The notes below the pieces were generated by a model that worked only from the letters and a program-made list of their open reading frames with translations, searched no databases and was not told the origin of the DNA. Shown one piece after another: positions 22,671 to 32,983 of a DNA stretch of 64,000 nucleotides. Position 1 is the first letter of the stretch. Every line of letters starts with the position of its first letter. Source of the DNA: Agriotes lineatus (lineage: Eukaryota; Arthropoda; Insecta; Coleoptera; Elateridae); assembly GCA_940337035.1 (NCBI GenBank), contig CALNHX010003292.1, positions 89,647 through 153,646 on the forward strand. The letters run 5' to 3'. Position numbers and translations under genes: made by a program.

Positions 22671-25030
22671 TTGGTGGGTCCGCATTCTTTAAAGAACTGT
22701 AAAGGCATTGACAACGTATTCCAAGTACCCAGTATAATTCGAGACGGATCGTGGTGTCTAGACAGCGGCTGTTCTTCACATATTTGTAAAAATTCTAACG
22801 AATTTTTAGACAAAGAAGCGTCCAACGCGGAAAAGTTGCATTTGGCAAGCAGTACTTCGCAGTACAAACGTTGTGTCGGTGGGCAAAATCACTGACAAGG
22901 AGTATCAAGTCATTTTTGAACAATAATTAACAAAATCATTAACAAAGAAGGAGACGCAATATTAACCGCAAGACGTGTGACTGGTTATATATCATTCAAG
23001 CAGAAAACAACGACAAATGTATGGCATCGACTTCGTCTCTGGCATCAACGCCTTGGTCAGTTGAATGTAAAGGAACTTGCTGATGCTGCGCGAAAGGGAC
23101 GATGAAGAGGATCAGAGTTGTTAGAGCTGATGACACCTTTTGTGCGATGTCTGTATTCAAGGAAAAATGACGCGTGCTCTATTCCAAAACGATCAAATCG
23201 GCATACGAAACTGTTGGAATTAGTACATTCAGACGTATGCGGCCCATGATATAGAACCTGAAAACGTATCAGGGAGAAAGCTGAGGGTATATAGACTACA
23301 AGTATGAATTCGATACCGACGCAGACAAAAGCGAGCAGTCTGGAAAAGAAGACGATGAGCTTCACGTAACTGCAAAGCGAGGCCGCGGTAGACCCCGAAA
23401 AGCTAAAACAGGGCTTCCAGGTCGACCGAAAAAGGTATACAATATGAAAAATGGTAAACCTTGACACTCTTGAATATGGTCTACTGGCCTAGGTAGATGT
23501 CGATTTAGCTGTTACAGGTCCATACGCTACGGACCATGCTATGGCCACCAAGTTAAAATCTATGATTCAAAGCGGTACCTCGGTGATTGTAAATCGTCCA
23601 TCACCTGTAAAGGTGATAGGGAGCAGGATGATTTTGAGAAACAGTAAGGGTCAGATGGAACGATTCAACGGAGAAAGGCAAGAGTCGTCACTCGGGGGTT
23701 CTCACAACGCTCTGGTGTTGATTATGACGAAACCTTCGCTCCGGTTGCACGCCTGAGTTCGCCTTGCTATGGCATTGGCTTCTCAGTACGGAATGACAAT
23801 TTATCAGTTCGACATCACTGACGCGTACCTGAACAGTACGTTGAATGAAGAAATCTATATGGAAGTTCCGGAGATGACTGAGGAGACCCTGAAGTACATT
23901 GTTCGGACAGAGAGGGATCAAATAACGAAGAACAAAGCGGCGAAGATGCTGCAGGACCTTAAAGAGGGCGACAAGGTGTGCCTTCTTAAAAGGGCACTCT
24001 ACGGCCTGAAACAGGCTGGACGACGATGTACGAAATGTTGGATCGTAAATTACGTGTTCTGAAGCTGTCACCGACCAAATTCAACTCATATGTGTACGTC
24101 AGAGGTTCAGGGAAAGACTTGATGATATTAGTGATCTATGTCGATGACATACTATTGATCTCACGGAATCCAAAAGACGTGGACACATTAAAAAGCAAAC
24201 TCGCTGAAGATCTCGGTGAAGTCGGATGTAGCCTTGGAATAGAGTTCATTAAACGAAACGACGGATATATAATCAACAACGGGGACACATCGAAGATATC
24301 CTACGACGATTTGGATGGCTGATTGTAAACCAGTGTCCACTCCAATGTCGGTTAATGCCAAGTTATCGAAGAGCGACAAGTCAATCGACAATGGTCAAAT
24401 CAGGTACCATACCGTGATTGGTCGGTTCATTAATGTATTTCGCGATGGGGTACGCGACCGGATATAGCACACATGGTTAGCTGTCTGAGTCGTGTTAGTG
24501 ATTGTCACCAGCATGTTCATTGGATTGCAGCAAAACGCGTTTTGCTCTATCTTCAAGGTACCAAGAAGATCGGAAGCCTTATATAAACCTTCGGGATCGA
24601 AATTAACTTGACGGGTTTGATGCCGATTGGGGGAATTGCCCGTCCCTACACCGGTTTCACTTATATTCACGTGGGATTCACGTAAGTAAAGAACGGTCGC
24701 ACTCTCATCTACCGAGGCAGAATATATGGGCATAGCAAAATCCGTCAAAGAAGGCATCTATTTATAGACATTTTTAGATGAATTGGGACACAATGCACTC
24801 GTCGACAACGTAACGATATTTTATGACAGTATCGGGGCTCAAAAGCTGGCGTTGAATCCGGTGTTTCACTCTCGCAGCAAGCACATCGACATCCGTCACC
24901 ACCGTACGAGAGGCAATACGTAACAACAATATTTGTCTTCAACATAAGCCAACTGAAGATATGAGAGCTGACATGATTGACAAAGGGTCTTGCTGGACCT
25001 AAACATCGGAAGTGCTTTGAATTGTTAGGT
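22671..25030 (+). pseudogene. Copia Pol remnant (protease, integrase, RT, RNase H)
   Basis: Protease: WCLDSGCSSHICKN with the DSG active site at about 22745-22790. Integrase: a WHQRLGQLNVKEL-type start and ELVHSDVCGP near 23045-23250, after which most of the catalytic core appears deleted. Reverse transcriptase: YDETFAPVARLSS (about 23720-23760), FDITDAYLN at 23769 onward and the catalytic YVDD with DILLIS near 24140. RNase H lies after 24350, ending near a PTEDMRADM string at about 24945-24975. Many stops and frame changes break it into pieces, so it is inactive, but the domain order protease-integrase-RT-RNase H is diagnostic for copia. Confidence 0.85.
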
Positions 25031-25061
25031 TTGAGGAAGTTCTGTACGTAACGAGGGGGAC

Positions 25062-25805
25062 TGTTGGTACTATTCGTTCCGTACTGAACTAAAGTCTCGC
25101 GTCGATACGCAGCTAACGTGATATTTTAAGTATCATATAGATTAAGTAAAAAACGACTCCCGGGATTGGATCGTGTCATTATTGAGGTCGAAGAACTCAA
25201 AGTTTCGCCCACTTTCGTAAGGGGCTTTACCAGGAGGAAAAAGCAAAAAGGGCACGGTAACTCAGTGTGTTAACCACGCCAGAGGCAAAACTCTTTAGCA
25301 GAAAGATTCGCGAAGCTATTGAGATTTACAAACACCCTAACAATCTCAATCGGGACGAAGGCTTTTCCCTTCCTTCTATGTGAAAAGTGGTAATTCCTAA
25401 GCCCCGCCCACCGACACTGAACCGCAACGGCATTTGCTGAACCGCGACGGCGCTTGCTTATAAATTCTTGAATTTCTCCTTCCGATAGTTAGTAAAGTTT
25501 CGCCTCTGACGTGGTTAACACGTTGAGTTACCGTGCTCTTCTATCCCTTCCCTTGCAAAAGAGTTTCGCCTCTGGCTGGTTAACACGTTGAGTTACCGTG
25601 CTCTTTTTTGTTTTTTTCCTTGATGAAGCCCCTTACGAAAGTGGGCGAAACGTTGAGTTCTTCGACCTCAATAATGACACGGTCCAATTCCCGAAGTCGT
25701 TTTTTACTTAATGACAATGGCCTCCAAAACCATCATATATATTGTCAGTACAAGTTAAAGGGTGGTGATATTATTCAGTTCATCCACTAGCAAATAATCT
25801 TGACA
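25062..25805 (+). repeat. Copia 3' LTR, split by a Penelope-like fragment
   Basis: The LTR resumes as TGTTGG after a purine-rich 'aacgaggggga' tract (a polypurine tract candidate). It matches the 5' LTR up to CATATA at 25139, is interrupted by the inverted-repeat block 25141-25712, and ends with CACTAGCAAATAATCTTGACA, which matches the 5' LTR end. The 5-bp duplication CTATT follows directly. Confidence 0.8.
25141..25712 (+). mobile_element. Penelope-like 3' fragment with inverted terminal arms
   Basis: The outer arms (25141-25303 and 25550-25712, about 163 bp) are inverted repeats starting ATTAAGTAAAAAACGACT. Inside, the plus strand reads IREAIEIYKHPNNLNRDEG and then, after one stop, KVVIPKPRPPTLNRNG, matching the C-terminal end of Penelope-type GIY-YIG proteins. 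A 45-bp direct repeat (25499-25543 and 25563-25607, 'ggttaacacgttgagttaccgtgctctt') follows. The piece therefore has the expected end of a Penelope-like element: the last codons, short direct repeats and an inverted copy of its own end. Confidence 0.72.
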
Positions 25806-25834
25806 CTATTAAAAGGCAATGTGTTTTTAATTGA

Positions 25835-27000
25835 CTATTCGTAAATTGCATCAACATTAGCTTGTACTTCTTCACAGTCCCCAACATTGTTGATAGTGTT
25901 AAATTTTTTTAAGTCATCAGCATATAATAGAACCTCAGAATTATTTATGCAATGTGTTATCTCATTTATAAAGATTAAAAAAAGTAATGGGCCTAAAATC
26001 GATCCTTGGGAAACTCCAGGTTTTTGCAGCAAAATAACATGAGCAACACGATTAAAAGCCTTGGAAAAGTCTGTGTAAATAATGTCCACGTGACCTCTGC
26101 TTTCCAATGCTTCCGATACATATTGAGTAAAACTCGTTAAATTACTATGAATAGAGCGTTTGCTAACAAAGCCATGCTGCTTCAAAGAAATCTGATGCAA
26201 AACCTGCCGGTACAAGCTTTCATGAATTATAGACTCGAATACCTTGGTAAAAACAGAAAGAAGTGCAATACTACGGTTGTTTTGTAAAAAGGTTCAACTA
26301 TTCACTGGTTCGGCATTTAGTTTTCACCGCATGACCGGCTTTACGAGGTTTCAGTAGGAGACGCCGGGACGAAAAATAATACTTTAATTTTAACTGCCAT
26401 ATTGTATTAAACAGTAACAATTAACAATATATACCTACATTACTTTTCGAGGAGGTTTAATTTCCCCAAACGGGGAAGAATGAAAGGAAAACCGTGTTGG
26501 CACGAAGTGCACCCACCGCAAGCTGCATCGGAACTGACCGACTACAACCCCTTTTGGTGGTGAAATTTCTATATGTTGAACAACCCACAAGCATCTTCCG
26601 GCAGACTCGGCGCCAAATTTATAAATTAATGAAATCCTTAACAACGGTAATTATCAATATGATTTAGTTTCCCAGATTGGAAAATTGGACATATTCTAGA
26701 TAATTTCCATTACCCAGGAAAAAGGCACAACCTTTAACAACACACGTGGGCACATTATCAGGTCCTAGTGATCTAGAGTTGTCCATAATGTTGTTCAAGA
26801 CTATACTGTAATTGTTAATATCACAAGTGCTATCAATGCAGTGACAAACGCTATCATTTGCAGAAAAATTGCTACTAAAATATTTTCTAAAACATTAAGC
26901 CACCATTTCATTCGTTAGTAAAATGCTATTTTGTGAAAATATCGGAACTGGTTTGCTTTTTATGTTTAATAAAAGTTAAAAAAATGAGGAGCAATAGAGA
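25835..27000 (-). pseudogene. CR1/L2-like reverse transcriptase fragment with an insertion
   Basis: On the minus strand the RT begins near 26890 with SLGPDNVPT and VKGCAFFLGNG. It is interrupted at about 26287-26640 and continues with NNRSIALLSVFTKVFES, then the frame 26215-25835 carrying FSKAFNRVAH (motif A), GVSQGSILGPLLF (motif B) and the catalytic YADD. About 60 residues of the palm between motifs A and B are missing, so there is an internal deletion as well as the insertion. CR1/L2-like elements copy themselves by target-primed reverse transcription; this copy is dead. Confidence 0.8.
26287..26640. mobile_element. Unidentified 0.35-kb insertion inside the CR1-like RT
   Basis: This GC-richer block separates two parts of one RT that belong together. 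It contains 'cgtcccggcgtctcc' (on its complement) and TTTGGCGCCGAGTC, strings that look like LTR or primer-site material. No inverted ends or duplications could be fixed by eye. It may be a solo LTR. The boundaries are approximate. Confidence 0.4.
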
Positions 27001-27069
27001 TATTTCTTCGACCTCATGAATGTAATTAGGGTATGTATGTTTAGTCTTATGTTTAATCAAAGTTCTAAG

Positions 27070-28000
27070 TTCCTTAAATTTACATTATTATTATTATTAT
27101 GAACAGTAAGCAGGCGGCACAGCCGACATCGCTGACTTTCATGAATACAATGTAATGCAGTTGTACACTTTACAAATAAAAATTTAACATTAGAGATTTA
27201 TCACTAGTGCTAACTTAACCTAAATGAAAAGAAAGTTAAGATTATTTCTATCATATCTTGCAAAAACAAAAATAGATATATAAATATAAAATGATATCCA
27301 ATAAAAGTAAATAATTTCCTTACAAAACGAAAGTTTAACATTCTGCATTTTTCATTACTTCTAACTTAGTCTAAATGAAAATAAAATTAAGATATTATAT
27401 ACTAAAAATTATTAATAAAACTATCCTATTTTGCAATAGAAACAAGAAATATTATCCCAAAAAGTGATGATATCTACAAAGAAAAATTTTACCGTTTACA
27501 TGTATCACTACTTCTACTTCATTTTATGGTTAGTAAACAGGCGACAGACAATAAAAAATTATAAACCTTATTATATAGAAAGATATGTATCTAAGGCATT
27601 TTTAAACGCATTTTTGCTGTTACGTTGTACTATATTATTGGGTAGCGAATTCCAAGAACTTTGAACACGATTACACAAAAAGTTTTTTCGTGATATTTTG
27701 TTGCACCGCTTAAGCACTAGTTTAAACAAATGTCCACGTAAATGCACATTTTGACTGATGGTGAAAATGTTCACATAACACGAATAGTAACCGGAAATCA
27801 CTTTGTAGGCTTCTATTAGGTCTCCCCGCTTCCTTCTCTGATGTAGAGTTGTTAGTCCTAGTCTGTTTAATCTATCTTCATATGACAGGTGTTTAAGAGC
27901 TTGGGGAATTTTTGTGCCCGTCTTTGAACTTTGACGTTGATGCCATTTTATGCTTTATAATTTTAAAATACGCACGACGCTTGTTCAAAATATTTAAATA
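27070..28000 (-). pseudogene. CR1-like element, 3' end (RT C-terminus plus 3' UTR)
   Basis: The C-terminal part of a CR1/L2-like ORF2 is read from about 27960, through LGLTTLHQRRKRGDLIEAYKV and the frame 27801-27571. That frame has the RGHLFKL and RVQSSWNSLPNN strings common near the end of such RTs, and a stop. The 3' UTR runs down to an (ATT)n tract near 27085-27103. Within it, a loosely repeated unit of roughly 140-200 bp ('aacattag...tcactagtgctaacttaacctaaatgaaaa') occurs two to three times. The rest of the element is missing, so it is 5'-truncated. It cannot be part of the copy at 25835-27000, because the parts lie in the wrong order. Confidence 0.78.
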
Positions 28001-28081
28001 CGCAACACAAGTAATATCGTTCAGCTTTTGCAATGCTTTCAATTAGAGTAACAGAACAAGGGTTCCAAATTGCAGTAAACC

Positions 28082-28174
28082 AGTGGCGTCTCTAGCATGT
28101 CATTTATTCTTCGGAGGATCTCTCTTTCTGATTGAATGGTCTGAAAAACAAATGGCATGCTAGCGACGCCACTA
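28082..28174. mobile_element. hAT-type MITE, about 93 bp
   Basis: A short hairpin with ends AGTGGCGTCTCTAGCATG and the complement of CATGCTAGCGACGCCACT. It is flanked on both sides by the 8-bp direct repeat CAGTAAAC (28074-28081 and 28175-28182). An 8-bp duplication and (C)AGTGGCG-type ends fit the hAT superfamily. There is no coding capacity. Confidence 0.8.
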
Positions 28175-28182
28175 CAGTAAAC

Positions 28183-29340
28183 CACCCCTGATGGTATACC
28201 CTCCCTCTAAACATCTGGTTTGTATTGACAAGCAAAGAAACTACTGTATTCAACAGTTCGAGTATGTTTTTTTTCAATAACCGATTCTAAAAATATTTCA
28301 ATATGCTTAAAATAGGTAAAAATTTGTTATTACTGATTTCAAACATTTATATATCATATTATCAAAATTAGCTTAAAGTTGAATACAGGATTGCAATTTA
28401 TTTTAAAATTGTAATACATCGACGTTTTCAAATTAAAATTAAAAAGAAAAACATCTCGAATTATTACGTTTTACCAAAGAGCATTATATGCTCTTTGGTT
28501 TTACTAATGCTTTACGCATTTTTTTAACACCAGTAGGTTTGTGAAGAAATTGCATAGAACTAAAATTGTAGACAATTTTATTTCCTTTTATTTATTTTAT
28601 TAAAAAAAAATCGATAGCACTACCGGTTCGTCAGATATTAACTGATAGCAAGTGAATTTAATTAAAATCTGCAATTCGGAAACTTCCGAGGCTTGGTGGC
28701 ACGTGTTAATATTGTTGAATTGGTCTCAAAATTTTTATGGAGTGGTTTTTTTTTTTGCATTGGAACGACGTGAGGGGGTTCACTACCTCCCCGACTATAT
28801 CAAAAAATATTCGCGCAGGCAGAATTCCACAAACAGCTGCTTCGTTTTTGTCCTCAGGCCACGTACGGAAAATCAAACACTAACGACCAGAGGCGGTTGC
28901 AAAGTGATTACAAGTGTGCCAAACGTAAATTGCCACGTGACTTCCGTTATCAGTAAAATTTTATATTTTTTAAAAATAATTACATTTACTAGTCAAGATA
29001 AGAGACACATTTTACGAAAAAAAAGTTTTCAGGCTTTGACATTGTTCAGTCAGCTAAAACTAACACACCATAAAAAATCTCATTGAAATCTTGCTTAATT
29101 TCCGAAGTAAAGTGCCTTTTATGTGACAAATACACTCACCGGCACGAAAAACGGAGCACTTGCATTTTTTTATTAGATTAAAATTGTATCCCTTTGTGAT
29201 GTTTTATTATTACATTTATTATTATACATTTATTATACATGTTATAATTTTAAAAATATTTTCCCAGAACCTGAATTTGGAAAAATGTCATTACTGTAAA
29301 TAATTCTTTTCGTTCTGTTTTGGATAAATGCATCACGGGT
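28183..29340. other. Interval without identifiable genes
   Basis: A 144-codon plus-strand frame (28652-29086) has no recognisable domain and lies in AT-rich DNA with T and A runs. I regard it as probably fortuitous. Nothing else is apparent. Confidence 0.35.
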
Positions 29341-29345
29341 ACTTC

Positions 29346-30072
29346 TTAGAAATTGAACAACGGGAGCCGGTCCGTTACCGATCTAGTATGCAAGCGATGT
29401 ATATCTTCAACTTCCATGCAATTAAAATTATCTATACAAAGTTTATCAGCAATGACGTTTAATTTAATTAGATGTTCATCCCTCTCTTGAATTAAGCCGT
29501 GCAATTCAATGCTTTTTTTATTCCTGGAATACTGCTCCATGTTATTTATATGCGTTTTAAGGTCATTAATTTTCTTATCTTTCTCGGCCAATGTACGTAT
29601 CTTGACGACTAGCGGACTAATCACCTTGACATCACTTAGGTTTGTGCGATCCGTGATTTCCTTAATTTCGGTTTGCATTACAGAAATTCTGGACGATAAA
29701 TTAACTGTTTGAGTCAATTGCTGAATGCTGTTGTTCATTAGCGGCAGCAGCTCTAATTGATTACTGATTTTCAGAAGATGCTCATTATTAGTTTGTATAG
29801 CACTGTGAGTATCAGGAGTGCCTCATTGACTCCGCACATATATGTTATCGTCAACCTTGCATGACTCTGGGTCCAAATTGCCATCAAAATGTGAGGTTAT
29901 GCTTGCGCATTCAACATATTTCCAATATTTAAGTGTTTTATTATTGCTCATTGCACGCACATTACCGATACCAATCTCAACACAATTAATATGAAAAGAT
30001 TGCTTACATGTACCTGTGCAAACAATTGCTTCATCATATCTATCAATTTTATTTGAGCACTTGCCGCACATG
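29346..30072 (-). pseudogene. CR1-like ORF1 fragment (PHD-type zinc finger and coiled coil)
   Basis: On the minus strand, the frame 30071-29823 begins MCGKCSNKIDRYDEAIVC and continues with CKQSFHINC, the C-x2-C...C-x3-C...H-x2-C layout of a PHD-like zinc finger. The frame 29738-29346 follows: a heptad-rich segment (TQTVNLSSRISVMQTEIKEI...) and then NKKSIELHGLIQERDEHL, the start of the RNA-binding region of such ORF1 proteins. This combination is typical of ORF1 in CR1/L2-like elements, an RNA-binding chaperone. A stop separates the two frames and ORF2 is absent. Confidence 0.75.
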
Positions 30073-30326
30073 GCACCTCATGACGCCATTGGGTAACTTT
30101 GTACATGTGCAAACATTGTTGCCATAAGAAATAACAAACACAAAAAAACGAAAAATGCAGAAGTAAATAAAATCTAGTGTCACATGAAATCACATAAAAA
30201 ATGGAATATACAATTATAATATAGATGTTCAAATACGTCTTCCAAATGTGGTCAAATTTTCCATGAGTGCGCTTGCAGTATTTTCAATAGTATTTAATAT
30301 TGTATTGTATTTCTTCTATTAATAAT

Positions 30327-30464
30327 AGTTATTTGTTTCATTAGTACAAAAAATGCATGATTTCCGGACAAGTAAGACAGATCGCTGGACTCCGCTGCGC
30401 GTCGTCCGGCGAGTCTTACGCATCCCGAAAACGCATTTTTTGTGCGAATGAAACATACCTACTA
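30327..30464. repeat. Small hairpin (MITE-like), about 138 bp
   Basis: Arms of about 60 bp: 'tgtttcattagtacaaaaaatgc' and 'ccggacaagtaagac' on the left recur as complements on the right ('gtcttacgcatcccg', 'gcattttttgtgcgaatgaaaca'). The central part is GC-rich ('ctccgctgcgcgtcg'). No coding capacity; target duplication not resolved. Confidence 0.7.
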
Positions 30465-32778
30465 TTTTTTCTCCAACTACTCATAAATTCGATAATATGA
30501 CTTATTATTTAGAATCAAACATTGTAGGTTATATTGTAGAACTGTCATGATGCAAATAAACAATCACTATACGGGGAAATTAAACAACTGAAACAAATCT
30601 TTAGTTCCTGCTATTTGTTTCGCCATTTATTCATCTATTCCGGGCCAGCCTGTGTATTCCCACTTGAATTATTCTTCGCTGTATTTCGAACGTTAGCAAC
30701 GCTTGTCCTCGCGAAAGCGCTGATTTTGGTTTTTCCGAAATCCATTTGTTATCGCTTTGAGCCAGCGAACCGCGATTCTGCTATTTTGGGCCATTTGATT
30801 CTGGCATTTGTTAGAAGTAACTTGCTTCTACAAAAGATTTCCTCACATGCTACGGCACCAATTTATAATTAACTTCGCTTGTGAGCTGATAATTAAAATC
30901 AGGTATGTTTACGCTAATTGCTTGTTATTCATTTTGGTAATTTCTCGTTTTTTGTTAGCTTCTTTTTTGACGTTATTCGTTGACGTAATTTTTCAACGTC
31001 ACCTTCAAACGCCATTCTTTGATGCCGTTTTTCGGACGACTCCTTATTTGGGTTCCTAATTAACATCCTAATCAACAACTGGGACCAGCAACTCTTTCGG
31101 GAATGTCACCTTGACCTGGACACGGAGCATTCATTTTCTTATCAACTTTGGCCACGAGGTTTGTGCTGCCGAAAGCTGCTACGTTAAAAATCCTGGACCA
31201 TTTATTCATCGCCTACATGCGACTTTTTTGTCACAACCAGGTTAGTCTCATCACAACTTTTGAAGATAACTTGCCCGCCCATGAATTGTCGGCGGAATTG
31301 ATATTAATGACGTTACATCACCGCTAACTGATTTACCAGTCCCAAATTTAATTTACACTTTATAAATTGAAAACGCAATGTATTAATTGTTCTGACTTAT
31401 AATTTAGAAATTTAAAACTACCATTTATAAATTTAAAACGTAATGTATTAACCAGTCAGAAACCTATGTTTTATAAATTTAAAACATAATATACTAATTG
31501 ATCCATAATTTACATTTCACAAATTTAAAGTTTTGCTTAATGAATACATATTAAAAATCTTGTAAAAAGTGCCTTCACGCCATTTTAATATCATTACCGA
31601 GATAACGGTTAATACATATGACAGTGGTAAGCTTATCCCTTCATTGAATTGCAATCACATCCAACCCAAGCGCCTAAAAGAGGTTCGTTTATTTTTTTTT
31701 GTGCGTGCTGCATTTTTAAGATTAATATTATATCGTATTATTTACAATATTTTAACCTTGCAATAAACAATTTACCGACGTAATACAGATGTTACAACCA
31801 ATTATGACCTGTTGATTAAATAAATTTAATTGTTTGTTATTATTTTATTTATTTCTCGAAATCAGTGATTTCTGGCGCCCTGTGTTTTTTGACTATTATT
31901 AAAAGAGCTTGCAGCCGATCAGATGATGATAGAAATCTGCGACCTAAGGCCATCGACTTTGAAGCTAGCTAGGCCATTGCGGTGAGTAAGTACATTTCTG
32001 AGCTACCGTGGTGTATAAATGATAAGGGGGTTGATCTGCGATTATACTGCCATAGATTATTATTAGTAATCGATCGCAGGTTGGCTTCTTTATTGTTTCA
32101 CAACAACGACGGCGATTGCCGAATATTGACGAAGCGTTTGTGTTTTATTTAAAATTTACCATGCAAAACCCTATCTTGCGTCCATTTTTGTACTAGTGCA
32201 AATATGAATCGAGAAGTGTACAGTTGCCAAGGTAATGACTTACTTTTTCTACAAAATTATACGACAATATTGCGTCTTATTCGTGTGGTTGGAGAAAAAA
32301 AAATGTTATACATTAACAGTTCTAGCTTATGCAATAACTACTCAATTGTAATTATACGTACAGATGAATGTGTCGTAGTCACGTCGTGACGTTTGTCACA
32401 CAATTCAGCAGGCCCTGGTCGTAGTAATTAAATGCTAGGATATTAATCTATTTTATGTCCTACCAGTACATTAATTGAAATTAGTGACTCTATTTTAAGG
32501 TATCTTAGATACAAAATAACGCTCCAGGGCAATTATTTTCTTCATAAGAACACTAGGGTTATTATGAAAAATTAACAGTATTTGTTTCCATGGATACAAC
32601 TTTTATTTCAAAAATTATGAACCACTGTCACAATGAAAATTAATGACAGCTCAGCGAATGTCACAAATCTAACTTAGATCAGCTAACTAGATCAATCTTA
32701 AATACTATATCATAGTAATTGTATGAATTGAATATGAATATGAATCAGGTAAGAAAATTGGTAGGACATAAAACCTTG
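30465..32778. other. Interval without identifiable genes; AT-rich degenerate repeats
   Basis: No coding sequence is convincing. At 31350-31530 a unit of roughly 60 bp ('ttataaatttaaaacgtaatgtattaa') recurs three to four times with changes. Near 31872 there is a TGGCGCCCTGTG string, the kind used as a primer site by some LTR elements, but no LTR pair was found. Confidence 0.4.
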
Positions 32779-32902
32779 AAGGCACCACGGGCATTATGAG
32801 CTAAGAGCCCGCGATTGTTGTACACACCTCGGGCCAAAGGCCCTCGGTTAGTACACTAACAATCTTGAGCTCTTATTTTACTCATAATGCCCTTGGTACC
32901 TT
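32779..32902. repeat. Small hairpin (MITE-like) next to the transporter gene
   Basis: The left arm AAGGCACCACGGGCATTATGAG and the complement of the right arm (AAGGTACCAAGGGCATTATGAG) match, with 'taagagc' and 'gattgtt' matched further in. The centre includes a second small palindrome, 'cctcgggccaaaggccctcgg'. It lies about 80 bp past the stop codon of the transporter, so it is probably within or near its 3' UTR or terminator region. Confidence 0.7.
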
Positions 32903-32983
32903 AATAACTATAACGAATACTATTTAGGCGATTATCTATTTAACTACAAGAAATAAATAAACTTTCTACAGTTTCGGGACTAG

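Larger units (their letters stand above)
21162..25805 (+). mobile_element. Ty1/copia LTR retrotransposon with insertions in both LTRs
   Basis: The element starts TGTTGG at 21162 and ends TTGACA at 25805, and both sides carry the 5-bp duplication CTATT (21157-21161 and 25806-25810). The first 78 bases of each LTR (21162-21239 and 25062-25139) match with few changes, and the last 15 or so bases of each also match. Between these matching parts each LTR contains a different inverted-repeat block. A copia-type primer site follows the 5' LTR. Gag, protease, integrase, RT and RNase H remnants lie in the normal copia order. Confidence 0.88.

Noticed and set aside
28652..29086. 144-codon plus-strand open frame
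   Set aside because: No recognisable domain, contains T-run-encoded Phe stretches, no regulatory or homologous context.
31350..31530. CRISPR-like array
   Set aside because: Imperfect AT-rich repeats without regular unique spacers, in a eukaryotic context. It is a degenerate tandem repeat.
31872..31884. TGGCGCC string as a retroviral-type primer site
   Set aside because: No LTR pair, no polypurine tract and no gag/pol nearby, so a short string alone is not evidence.
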